Assembly (NCBI GenBank): GCA_945910645.1
Contig: CAMDZB010000001.1
Coordinates: forward strand, 1-64,000
Source of the DNA: an uncultured Spirochaetaceae bacterium
GTDB lineage: Bacteria; Spirochaetota; Spirochaetia; Sphaerochaetales; Sphaerochaetaceae
DNA: 64,000 bases
Direction: 5' to 3'
Shown here: positions 40,800 through 50,040 of the stretch, in pieces
Position numbering within the stretch: the first letter of the stretch is position 1
How the letters are laid out: every line of letters begins with the position of its first letter
Position numbers and translations under genes: made by a program
Notes under the pieces: generated by a model
What the model saw: only the letters and a program-made list of their open reading frames with translations
Databases searched by the model: none
What the model was told of the DNA's origin: nothing

Positions 40800-42509
40800 T
40801 TACCCTTTGACTTCCCTTAAAATATCTGCGTTAAACTCAGCTGTGGTCACAGGAACCTCAATTCCCCAGTTTGTGAGCACTTCAGGATGTATCTCACCAA
40901 ACACGCCTACAGCCTTACCTTTTACCTCTACAGTTGCGCATCTTCCTTTAATAAAACGTGGATCTTCAAGAGGCTTAAGAGTATGCTCGATGCCTAAGAA
41001 GTATAAAACCGTGCTTACTGCGCTTGATACGCTGTTGTAGTTTTCACCTTCCCCAGCACTCATGAACGCAAAGGTGTTATCCGTGCGTGTGCCACCAGAT
41101 GCACTGCTATCTAGGACTGCTGTTTTTCCAAGTTCAAACGCCTTATGAGGATATGGTGCGTGGCTTGATAGCCCCTCTGTTTTTAATAGTGATGGAATGA
41201 TTGATGGGCGTACGAGTGCAAACTTTTCGCTCATCGGGTTGAGAATGTGAATCATCCCTTCATCGCTAAGTCTCATGTTTGTGGCGTACTCCTTTACGGA
41301 TGAAAGGTAGTTGTACATCATCTCCTGGTACCCTAAGCCGACCATTATGCCCCTAAGCTTTCTTGAGAACCTCTCTGATGGCTGTAGACGGCCGATAGTA
41401 AAATCAGAAAGTGATGATTTTCCGATGGAATCGAGCCCGCGTGCGATAGCTATATCTTCAATCACATCAACTGACGAGATGAGGTCGTTTCTGTAGCTTG
41501 GTGGATAGGCTGTGATCTTGCCCTTCTCTGATACTGTGGCGGTGATTCCCATCTCTGAGAGGAGTTTTACCACCTCTTTTGCCTTGAGAGTAACGCCAAG
41601 GAGCTTCTCTGCTTCCTCAATCGTAGTCTCTGTCTTTTCCTGGAAGTAATATGGCACTGTGATTGTCTGACCGAACTCCGTTTTGTATGGAAACTTCACC
41701 TTTACAGGTAGGATCTCAAAGCCTAAATCAGCCATGTCTGCTGCAACTATATTTGCAGCAAGAAGCAACATCTTGAGGTTAGGACCCGACATCTCGACAA
41801 ACAGGTTCTTATCACCCACTTCTACGGCTCCAACCGTGTTCGAATTGATGATAGGAGGCATTGAAAGAGCCTCACCCTTATCGTCAAAGAGGAATGGGAA
41901 ACGTAGCTCGTTTTCGATGATTGCGCCATATTCCTTGCCCTTCTGAACCTCTTTTAGTATCTCACGAAGCGTCATATTTCTATCCTCGTGAAGAGGTACG
42001 AACATGGTTTTATCCGGGTCTGCAGAACCGTAGTGAACAGGATACGTGATTGAGTCACTCTTGTAGATACCCATTGCGATTAGCTTACGCTTACGGCCGT
42101 AGTTCATGCAGATTTTTTCCTGCGTTTGAATAAGCGCCTTGAGTACATCCTCGCTGATTGGCTTTCCTGAGGCCGCAAATGCTATCGAGTACTGTCTGTA
42201 TCGTGGATAATTTTCGTCAACTATGAATTGACGTTTTCCGCTGTCCTTTGTGTCGCCTTTGGATGAAAGATATGTGTATTTCTTAACCTTTTTGCCTGTT
42301 GCGAGGCGTAGAGATCGTGCAACTCCGCTTGCGCTCCAGAGGTCTGGGCGTGCCGTATCGTTAAGCTCAATCTTTAACACTCCCTCGTCTTTATTGTAGT
42401 CGTCAAGCTCAGCCTTTGCCTTTGGAAAGATCTCCTCAAGTTCATCAGACGTGTATTCACGTCCTAAACATTTAAAAAAGAATTTATCGTTTACTTCTAT
42501 CTTAGGCAT
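40800..42509 (-). CDS. pheT: Phenylalanyl-tRNA synthetase beta subunit, archaeal/spirochaetal type
   Basis: B3/B4 and B5 domains, ~569 aa length, paired with 514-aa alpha subunit. Confidence 0.92.
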   Translation of the reverse strand: MPKIEVNDKFFFKCLGREYTSDELEEIFPKAKAELDDYNKDEGVLKIELNDTARPDLWSASGVARSLRLATGKKVKKYTYLSSKGDTKDSGKRQFIVDENYPRYRQYSIAFAASGKPISEDVLKALIQTQEKICMNYGRKRKLIAMGIYKSDSITYPVHYGSADPDKTMFVPLHEDRNMTLREILKEVQKGKEYGAIIENELRFPFLFDDKGEALSMPPIINSNTVGAVEVGDKNLFVEMSGPNLKMLLLAANIVAADMADLGFEILPVKVKFPYKTEFGQTITVPYYFQEKTETTIEEAEKLLGVTLKAKEVVKLLSEMGITATVSEKGKITAYPPSYRNDLISSVDVIEDIAIARGLDSIGKSSLSDFTIGRLQPSERFSRKLRGIMVGLGYQEMMYNYLSSVKEYATNMRLSDEGMIHILNPMSEKFALVRPSIIPSLLKTEGLSSHAPYPHKAFELGKTAVLDSSASGGTRTDNTFAFMSAGEGENYNSVSSAVSTVLYFLGIEHTLKPLEDPRFIKGRCATVEVKGKAVGVFGEIHPEVLTNWGIEVPVTTAEFNADILREVKG

Positions 42510-44046
42510 TTGTGTTTCTCCTCATTCTTACTTTCTCAAGGTCGTTGTCGAATAGATCGCGTAGGTCATTAAGTCCAAGGTGCATCAGTGCCATTCGGTC
42601 GATTCCTATTCCCCATGCAAGCACAGGTACATCTATTCCAAGTGGGCGTGTTACCTCTGGGCGGAATATACCCGATCCTCCAAGCTCGAACCATCCAAGC
42701 ACTGGGTGTTTGATATGCACCTCAACAGATGGCTCTGTGAACGGGAAGTATCCTGGAACGTATTTTACATCAGTTGCTCCTGCAATCTCTGTTGCAAACA
42801 TCTCAAGCATTCCAAGAAGCGTTTTGAGATTAGCATCCTTTGAAATCACAATACCCTCGGTCTGATAGAAGTCTGCACCGTGTGTTGCGTCCACCTGATC
42901 ATATCTGAAACATCTTACAACGCCAAAGTACTTTCCTGGAATCTTAGCCTTAGTAAGCGTATGTGCAGAGAGCACCGTTCCCTGGCTTCTTAAGAGTTGA
43001 CGGCGTGAAAAGTTAGGGTCGAACTTGTACTCCCAGCCTCTTGAGTTATAACCGCCACCGTTTTCGTGTACTGCCTTTACGTTGTTAAGCCACTTCTCAT
43101 CGATATCATCTGTATACTCTGGCTCTTTGACGTAGTAAACGTCGTGAATGTCTCTTGCTGAGTGGAACTGTGGCATGAATAGCGCATCCCCATTCCAGAA
43201 TTCGTTCTCTACAAGTGGACCGTCGAACTCTTCAAATCCCATTGCAACAAGCTTATCCTTTACTGTGGTGATAAACTCACTGTATGGATTGATTCTGCCC
43301 GGAAATAGTCGTGTAAGTGGTGCGTTGAGGGCGTACTCTCTAAATGGCGTGTCTCTCCATTTTCCTGATGTGATAATCTCTTTTGTATTCTCACCAAGCT
43401 CCTCACCTGTAATGTGCATCTTCTCAATCTGCTCCTTTGCAGAGAGACCCTCTTTTGTGAGTGAGTATGTGACTAGGTTCTTCTCAACTTCTCTGAATAT
43501 TGAGTCAGATCCACGTTTTCTTGATATTTTTGATATGGCTTTCTTTTCATTCTCGTTCAATGCGGATTCATCAAGCGGCGTATGCTCAGCTCTATCCAAA
43601 AGTTCACGCTGAGTCTTAACCTCCTGGTTTTCGGTGTATGGCTCTTTGATGCATGCTTTTTTCTCGCTGTCCATGGTAAGAGTACCCGATGAACGCAGTA
43701 AGCCAAAGCTTGATCCAACATCGCTACTTTCGACCTCGAGTGCCTTTGTAATCTCAGGCAGAGTCATTGCACCCTTCTCTTTTAGTAGAGTTACGATGCG
43801 CTCTGCAACAAGTCCGTTCTTGAGTGCAAATTGACCGTTTGGAGTAAGCTCGTAGGATATCACGGTGGATTTTTCCTTCTCTTCGATCAATCCCTTTGCA
43901 AATAGCCACGAGAGAGCCTGATTTGCGTGTCCTACGCTAAACGAGAGGTTCTTCTCGAGAAAATCCATGTTAAGCTCTGTTTTTTCGTCTGAAACTCTTA
44001 AAACTTTAATTTCTAATGGATGTAAACTTTTAATATCGATAGGCAT
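42502..44046 (-). CDS. pheS: Phenylalanyl-tRNA synthetase alpha subunit, archaeal-type with N-terminal winged-helix domains
   Basis: FDPNFSRRQLLRSQGTVLSAHTL, YFGVVRCFRYDQVDATH and GIGIDRMALMHLGLNDLRDLF. Confidence 0.92.
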   Translation of the reverse strand: MPIDIKSLHPLEIKVLRVSDEKTELNMDFLEKNLSFSVGHANQALSWLFAKGLIEEKEKSTVISYELTPNGQFALKNGLVAERIVTLLKEKGAMTLPEITKALEVESSDVGSSFGLLRSSGTLTMDSEKKACIKEPYTENQEVKTQRELLDRAEHTPLDESALNENEKKAISKISRKRGSDSIFREVEKNLVTYSLTKEGLSAKEQIEKMHITGEELGENTKEIITSGKWRDTPFREYALNAPLTRLFPGRINPYSEFITTVKDKLVAMGFEEFDGPLVENEFWNGDALFMPQFHSARDIHDVYYVKEPEYTDDIDEKWLNNVKAVHENGGGYNSRGWEYKFDPNFSRRQLLRSQGTVLSAHTLTKAKIPGKYFGVVRCFRYDQVDATHGADFYQTEGIVISKDANLKTLLGMLEMFATEIAGATDVKYVPGYFPFTEPSVEVHIKHPVLGWFELGGSGIFRPEVTRPLGIDVPVLAWGIGIDRMALMHLGLNDLRDLFDNDLEKVRMRRNTNA

Positions 44047-44215
44047 TGAAATTCCTCATGCGTTAAAATTTTATCTTGATATTATATTGCAAATGTAAGA
44101 AAAATAAAACAGTCGACATCTCCAATTATGAACCTCGTGCGGGTAAACCAAAAAGATGCTATAAATGTTGAGTGCAATGTATATAAAAAAGAAATTTCAG
44201 ATGCATTGTATTTTT

Positions 44216-44545
44216 TTATACACTTAATGCTGCCATTGTGAATATTGAAGAAAACATAAATATTACAGCTATTACTATTCCGCCCAAAATTACAGAAATA
44301 AGGGACAAAACAAAACCTGCTGTACTTGATGAATTGTTACAGCCAAGTTTTTTTGCTTTATTTGCCTGAACAAGCCCAATTATTCCAAGCACAAACGGAA
44401 TAAGCCCCGTAAAGCCGAGCACAGCACCTATTATTCCAAGTACCAAACTTGCGGTTGCGTTGGATTCACCAGGCTGCTTAACTGTTTCCTGCTTTTGTAC
44501 ATCAATGTTTTTTTGCTGTTGTTCATTCTCGTTATTATTTTCCAT
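44216..44545 (-). CDS. DUF4190-like two-TM membrane protein
   Basis: ATASLVLGIIGAVLGFTGLIPFVLGIIGLVQANKAKK. Confidence 0.6.
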   Translation of the reverse strand: MENNNENEQQQKNIDVQKQETVKQPGESNATASLVLGIIGAVLGFTGLIPFVLGIIGLVQANKAKKLGCNNSSSTAGFVLSLISVILGGIVIAVIFMFSSIFTMAALSV

Positions 44546-44736
44546 ATACTCTCCTATGTGTTTTTATTACATGATAATATATAATAATTATATAGCATGT
44601 TTTAAATAACTACACATCCATTAATTCTTTTAATAAGTTTTTTCTATTTTTTTTCGTTTGTAATTAATATGGTCTTTAAACATTTTTTTATAATATTGTA
44701 AACAAAACAAAAATATCCTTATAATAATTATTACAA

Positions 44737-46167
44737 ATGCAACACTTTCTTAAGAAATTATCCGTAACAGCTATTTTATCAACTACTCTACTCACAAACG
44801 CCTTTGGATTTGGCACGGCAAGAAGGGCTTTTACTGCCACGTCCCTTGTGGACAAAAGCGAGGATCCAATCGCAATCACAATGGATAATCTTGAGAACAT
44901 GTACCGCTTTGCAGAGCGTAACTACCTTTACGACATTGACACAGACAAGGTATACGAGGCAATGGCTGGGGCAATGCTTGATGCATTCGGCGATGAATGG
45001 ACTATGTTTATTCCATCAGAAGAGAGCACATCGTATCGCAACCACAGAATCGGTAACTACAGCGGAATTGGCATCTACATGACAAAGCTATCCCCAAATA
45101 TGCAGGTTGAGGGTGATCCATCCACAATGTACATCACTATCACAAGCTGTTTCTCAGGAGGGCCTGCAGAACGCGCAGGACTGAGAAGCAAGGACATGAT
45201 CACTCACATAAACGGCGAGAGCGTGATAAATAAAAATGCATTAGAATGCGCAGAACTACTAAAAGGTGAAACCGGATCCATACTCTCACTTACGATCCTT
45301 AGAGGTTCAAAAACATTCGACATCGACATCGAGCGTGAAATAGTAAATGTACCTACAGCTCAAAGCACCGTGCTTGATGACCACATTGGATACATTAAAA
45401 TCAGCGAGTTCTCATCAATCACAGCCACACAGGTTAAGGAAAAGCTCGCTCCTCTTTCACGCATGAGGGATCTAAAAGCGCTGATCATCGACCTTAGAAA
45501 CAACGGAGGCGGAGACGTTAAAGCAAGCGTCGATATTGCAGACTATCTCATCCCTGGGCACAAAGTAATCGTATCTGCAGTCGGCAAGAACTCTAGCCGT
45601 AACGAGACACAGATGACCAACGAAAAGAGCGAAAAGTTCAACACAGACTGCCCTATCATAGTGCTGATCAACTCAGGAACCGCATCGGCATCCGAAATAC
45701 TCTCTGGAGCCCTCCAGGACAACAAAAGAGCCATAATTATGGGCGAAAAGAGCTTTGGAAAGGGTGTAATGCAGGTATCCGCTCCATTTGGCAACGGCTA
45801 TGTAAATGTGACGTCTCAGGAATACAAGACGCCAAACGGCAACAAAGTGAACAAGGTTGGAATCACTCCTGATGTTGTTGTTAAGAATCGAACTGTTGAG
45901 AACGAAAATGTTGATGAACTCAACCGCATAGCAAACAATAAAGTTGCAGAAAAGTACGTAGACCTACACAAGGAATTTACGGATAAAAACATCGAAAACT
46001 TTGTAAAAGCAAATAAATTTGAATATGCAATAAGCGATTATCTACTCTCAATCATCGTGCTAAACGAGTACCTCTCCAGGATGGACAGTACAGACAGGCC
46101 TGTGGCATTTCCGAAGTACGACAATGTGTTATCAGAAGCAATTGCTTATATACAAAAGAATTATTAA
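44737..46167 (+). CDS. S41 (C-terminal processing) peptidase with PDZ domain
   Basis: Signal peptide; PDZ GGPAERAGLRSKDMITHING; IDLRNNGGGD, GTASASEILSGALQDNKRA and GEKSFGKGVMQ. Confidence 0.9.
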   Translation: MQHFLKKLSVTAILSTTLLTNAFGFGTARRAFTATSLVDKSEDPIAITMDNLENMYRFAERNYLYDIDTDKVYEAMAGAMLDAFGDEWTMFIPSEESTSYRNHRIGNYSGIGIYMTKLSPNMQVEGDPSTMYITITSCFSGGPAERAGLRSKDMITHINGESVINKNALECAELLKGETGSILSLTILRGSKTFDIDIEREIVNVPTAQSTVLDDHIGYIKISEFSSITATQVKEKLAPLSRMRDLKALIIDLRNNGGGDVKASVDIADYLIPGHKVIVSAVGKNSSRNETQMTNEKSEKFNTDCPIIVLINSGTASASEILSGALQDNKRAIIMGEKSFGKGVMQVSAPFGNGYVNVTSQEYKTPNGNKVNKVGITPDVVVKNRTVENENVDELNRIANNKVAEKYVDLHKEFTDKNIENFVKANKFEYAISDYLLSIIVLNEYLSRMDSTDRPVAFPKYDNVLSEAIAYIQKNY

Positions 46168-46451
46168 GAGTTATATACAGCTGTGGATAACTTTTAATAT
46201 TTTTGCAATAGAAACAACAAAAACTAACATAAAAGTTATATAACTTTTTACATAAAACATATCGGTTTTATTAACGGTTTGAAAATCGCCGTAAATCTTT
46301 GAAATTCAACAACTTAGAGAGGTTAAAAACGAGTGAATTTTGTCGCGTTTTTAACAGTTTTAAAAATCAGTATTTTGGAATTAAAAAAGGTTATCCACAA
46401 ACCTGTGGATAACCTGTGGATAAATCTGTGTATAAAGTGTTTATAAGATGT
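46168..46451. promoter_or_regulatory. DnaA-box cluster in AT-rich intergenic region (candidate oriC or DnaA-regulatory locus)
   Basis: TTATCCACA/TGTGGATAA at 46182-46190, 46391-46399, 46404-46412 and 46415-46423; TGTGTATAA 46427-46435; weak TGTTTATAA 46438-46446; palindrome 46231-46248. Confidence 0.6.
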
Positions 46452-47111
46452 TTATTTACGCTTTTCCTCAAGAATTATCGCCTTAGCTCCAGCCTGACCG
46501 CATCCTAACCTTGATGCTCCTGCCGATAGCATTGCATTGGCGTCTTTAAGCGTTTTAATACCACCCGATGCCTTAACTTCTACACCCTTACGGACAGTCT
46601 CTCTCATAAGTGCAACGTCTTCTACTTTCGCCCCACCTGTACTAAAGCCAGTGGAGGTCTTTACAAAGTCTGCACCTGCTGATTCCGCAAGCTGACAAGC
46701 AGTTACTTTTTCTGCATCTGTGAGTAGGCATGTTTCGATAATCACTTTGAGGATCTTGTCCCCTATTGCCTTCTTAACGGCGGCAATATCACGGCGTACA
46801 ACTGCATTTTGCTTGTCTTTAACTGCTGCGATGTTGATTACCATGTCGATTTCATCAGCGCCTTTACTCACAGCCCACTTTGCTTCTTTTGCCTTAATAC
46901 TGTAGTGCATAGCCCCAAGTGGAAATCCCACAACTGAACAGACTTTGACCTTTGAGTCCTTTAATAAGTCGTAGCATTTTGGAACATTTACACTGTTAAC
47001 GCAAACAGAAGCACAGCCGAATTCTTCTGCTTCTTTACACAAAGTCTCTATTTCTTTTGAAGTGGCATCTGCCTTCAAAAGCGTATAGTCTATATATTTT
47101 GCTATCCCCAA
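46452..47111 (-). CDS. deoC: Deoxyribose-phosphate aldolase
   Basis: DYTLLKADAT, VVGFPLGAM, KVIIETCLL and FVKTSTGF motifs. Confidence 0.95.
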   Translation of the reverse strand: MGIAKYIDYTLLKADATSKEIETLCKEAEEFGCASVCVNSVNVPKCYDLLKDSKVKVCSVVGFPLGAMHYSIKAKEAKWAVSKGADEIDMVINIAAVKDKQNAVVRRDIAAVKKAIGDKILKVIIETCLLTDAEKVTACQLAESAGADFVKTSTGFSTGGAKVEDVALMRETVRKGVEVKASGGIKTLKDANAMLSAGASRLGCGQAGAKAIILEEKRK

Positions 47112-47206
47112 AATTGCCTCCTTTGGTCGATTGCTAATTATCTATTATTATAACACAAAACTAGCTCTGTATACAATAAAATCAAAAACTGTGGTATACT
47201 CACAAT

Positions 47207-47494
47207 ATGACAAAAGACATCGCTCTAAACGACATTGTAGAAACGCTTAAAGGCCTCGATAACAGTGAGGTTATGGCGTTTTTATCGGAGCTTTTAACAC
47301 CATCTGAACTCAAAGACATCGCTGTACGCTGGGCCATCCTTAACGACCTTGCAACGGCCACGGCGCAGAGAAAAATATGCGACACTTATCAGACTAGCCT
47401 CTGTAAGGTTAACAAGTGCTCTTCCATCCTTAAAAATAAAAACGGCGTCATTTCAAACATATTAAAGAATAGATACGACGAGACGTCAATTTAA
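47207..47494 (+). CDS. TrpR-like YerC/YecD family regulator
   Basis: LLTPSELKDIAVRWAILNDLATATAQRKICDTYQTSLCKVNKCSSIL. Confidence 0.85.
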   Translation: MTKDIALNDIVETLKGLDNSEVMAFLSELLTPSELKDIAVRWAILNDLATATAQRKICDTYQTSLCKVNKCSSILKNKNGVISNILKNRYDETSI

Positions 47495-47536
47495 TCATTT
47501 GCTGTAGTTATTTAAATCATTTTAAATACTTCTGAG

Positions 47537-48922
47537 TTACTTACCCACGCAGAAACGCGAGAAGAGCGAATCTAGTATCTCCTCGGTTGGGTTTTCTTTA
47601 CCAAGCAGTGTTCCGATCTCATAAATGGCTTCCCTTACGGCGTTTGTACTCGCTTCAATCGGCGTGTGTTCATCAAGCGTTTTGATGGCATTATACGCCT
47701 TCTCTACGGCGTTTTCTGTTGTTGTGCTCACCATGAGTAGTTCGCCGTCGAGGTTTGTATTCGTAAGGGTTTTTATTGCATCCTTTAGTGCATTAAGCAA
47801 TTGATCAAAGCCTGACTTTGTAACGTCGCTGTAGAAGATTGCATTCTCGTTACTGAGCGCTTTTTTGCATCCATCTGCGATTTTTATATCAAGGTCATCC
47901 TTGGTGATTATAGTGATCACTGTAGCTGCAGTGTCATTTAGCGTTAATCCGTTTGAGCTACAGATTGTATTCACCTCGTCTTTTGGAATTAGGTGGAGTA
48001 CTATGTTCGCCTTGTCTTTGATGTCGTGAGTTCTGTCAATCCCAATCTTTTCGATTCCGGATGCCTCGTCATTCAATCCTGCGGTATCGTAGAGGTTAAT
48101 GAGCGTGCCGTCTATCTCAATGCTCTCTTTGATGAAGTCACGAGTGGTCCCTTTCTCTGAACTCACTATTGATCGGTTCGCCTTAAGAAGCGTATTGAAG
48201 AGCGTACTCTTTCCAGCGTTGGTATTGCCGACAAGTGCAACGTTTATGCCCCCCTTTAGCACTGTGCTTACCTTATGGTTGCTTTTAAGGTATCCAAGGA
48301 TACTTAGGATGTCATCAACCTCATCCTGAGGGAAAGACACATCCTCATCGTATTCATCCTCGCTATAATCCACCTGAAGCTCAAGAAAGCCAGAGAGGTC
48401 AACAAGTTTTTCATATACCTCTTTAATCTTATAATCAAGGTTACCCTCCCTGCTTTTAAGGGCAATTGCGCGGCTTTTATCGCTTGTGGACTCTATTATA
48501 TCAAGAACAGCTTCTGCCTCAGTGAGGCTGAGCGCACCGTTTCTGAACGCACGAAATGAGAATTCACCACCTTCTGCCTTACGAAATCCTGCCTTTTCGA
48601 GCACCCTTGACATCTTATTTATCACAGCAAGGCTTCCATGAGTGCTGATTTCAACAGCCTCCTCCCGTGTGTATCCGTGCCCCTCCTTGAACACAGAAAG
48701 CACAACTTCATCCACTTTTTCGCCGTTTTCACTATCTATGATATAGCCGTAAACTAGCCCCGTTTTTGTAACACTTTCGAGCTTCTTATTATTCGAAAAC
48801 ACCTTTTTTATATTCTCGATTGTGCCGTCTCCTGACGTTCTGAATACAGCAATTGCAGACTTGCCGTATGGGGTTGCAAGCGCATAGATTGGGGAAAAAT
48901 CAAAGTAGGATGTTGATGTCAT
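47537..48922 (-). CDS. mnmE: tRNA modification GTPase MnmE
   Basis: IYALATPYGKSAIAVFRTSG, GNTNAGKSTLFN, DTAGLND and C-terminal FCVGK. Confidence 0.95.
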   Translation of the reverse strand: MTSTSYFDFSPIYALATPYGKSAIAVFRTSGDGTIENIKKVFSNNKKLESVTKTGLVYGYIIDSENGEKVDEVVLSVFKEGHGYTREEAVEISTHGSLAVINKMSRVLEKAGFRKAEGGEFSFRAFRNGALSLTEAEAVLDIIESTSDKSRAIALKSREGNLDYKIKEVYEKLVDLSGFLELQVDYSEDEYDEDVSFPQDEVDDILSILGYLKSNHKVSTVLKGGINVALVGNTNAGKSTLFNTLLKANRSIVSSEKGTTRDFIKESIEIDGTLINLYDTAGLNDEASGIEKIGIDRTHDIKDKANIVLHLIPKDEVNTICSSNGLTLNDTAATVITIITKDDLDIKIADGCKKALSNENAIFYSDVTKSGFDQLLNALKDAIKTLTNTNLDGELLMVSTTTENAVEKAYNAIKTLDEHTPIEASTNAVREAIYEIGTLLGKENPTEEILDSLFSRFCVGK

Positions 48923-48975
48923 ATTTCAATTATATCGTATTCTAGAAAAATTTTAAGTGTGCTATAATCATTAGC

Positions 48976-50031
48976 ATGAGCAAAGAAGAAATAATGAAAG
49001 CAAGACCTCTGTTCAATCCGCAGGGGGATACTGAAATAAACAAGCGTTATATGCTTTTTGGCAACACAACAAATCTTAACGATTTTAACAACATGAAGTA
49101 CAAGTGGGTTTCAGACTGGTACAGACAGGCTATGAACAACTTCTGGGTACCTGAAGAGATCAACCTTGCCCAGGACTTTAAGGACTATCCTCACCTTCCA
49201 AAGCCTGAGAGAAAGGCCTACGACAGGGTTCTATCGTTCCTTATCTTCCTTGACAGCCTACAGAGCTCAAACATTCCACGTGTAAGCGATTACATCACAG
49301 CAAATGAGGTGAATCTATGCCTACACATTCAGACATACCAGGAATGTATCCACTCGCAGTCTTACTCATACATGCTTGATACAATCTGCTCTCCAACAGA
49401 GCGTGACAACATACTATTCCTATATAAAGACGATGAACACCTGCTCAGACGAAACACATTCATCGGCAACATCTACAACGACTTTAGCACAGAAAAGACG
49501 CTTAAGAACTTTATGAGAGTTGTGATTGCCAACTACATTCTCGAGGGCATCTATTTCTACTCGGGCTTTATGTTCTTCTATAACCTTGCACGCAACGGTA
49601 AGATGCCAGGATCCGCAAGTGAAATCAGATACATCAACCGTGATGAAAACACCCACCTTTGGCTATTCAGAAACATCGTACTTGAGCTTAAAAAGGAACA
49701 CAAGGAGCTATTCACAAAAGAGTATGTCGACATGTACAGAGAGATGATTATGGAAGGCACCAAGCAGGAAGCCGAATGGGGTGAATACGTGATTGGAAAC
49801 GACATTGCAGGTCTTACAAGCAAGATGGTGAGCGACTACATCTACTACCTTGGCAACCTAAGATGGAAGGAACTTGGATTTACAGACGTGCTCTACGAAG
49901 GCCACGAGGAAGAGCCACAGGATATGGCTTGGGTAAACCAGTACTCAAATGCTAACATGGTTAAGACTGACTTCTTTGAGGCACGAAGCACAGCTTACGC
50001 AAAGGCTACAGCACTCGTTGATGACCTTTAA
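48976..50031 (+). CDS. nrdB: Ribonucleotide reductase beta subunit
   Basis: ECIHSQSYSYML (EXXH plus radical Tyr), EGIYFYSGF and DENTHLWLF motifs. Confidence 0.92.
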   Translation: MSKEEIMKARPLFNPQGDTEINKRYMLFGNTTNLNDFNNMKYKWVSDWYRQAMNNFWVPEEINLAQDFKDYPHLPKPERKAYDRVLSFLIFLDSLQSSNIPRVSDYITANEVNLCLHIQTYQECIHSQSYSYMLDTICSPTERDNILFLYKDDEHLLRRNTFIGNIYNDFSTEKTLKNFMRVVIANYILEGIYFYSGFMFFYNLARNGKMPGSASEIRYINRDENTHLWLFRNIVLELKKEHKELFTKEYVDMYREMIMEGTKQEAEWGEYVIGNDIAGLTSKMVSDYIYYLGNLRWKELGFTDVLYEGHEEEPQDMAWVNQYSNANMVKTDFFEARSTAYAKATALVDDL

Positions 50032-50040
50032 TAAGGTTAG

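Noticed and set aside
44047-44215. Possible remnant gene between pheS and the DUF4190 gene
   Set aside because: Short reading frames only, no recognisable domain
48976-50031. Possible tyrosine-less (class Ic-type) NrdB
   Set aside because: Motif ECIHSQSYSYML retains Tyr at the radical position
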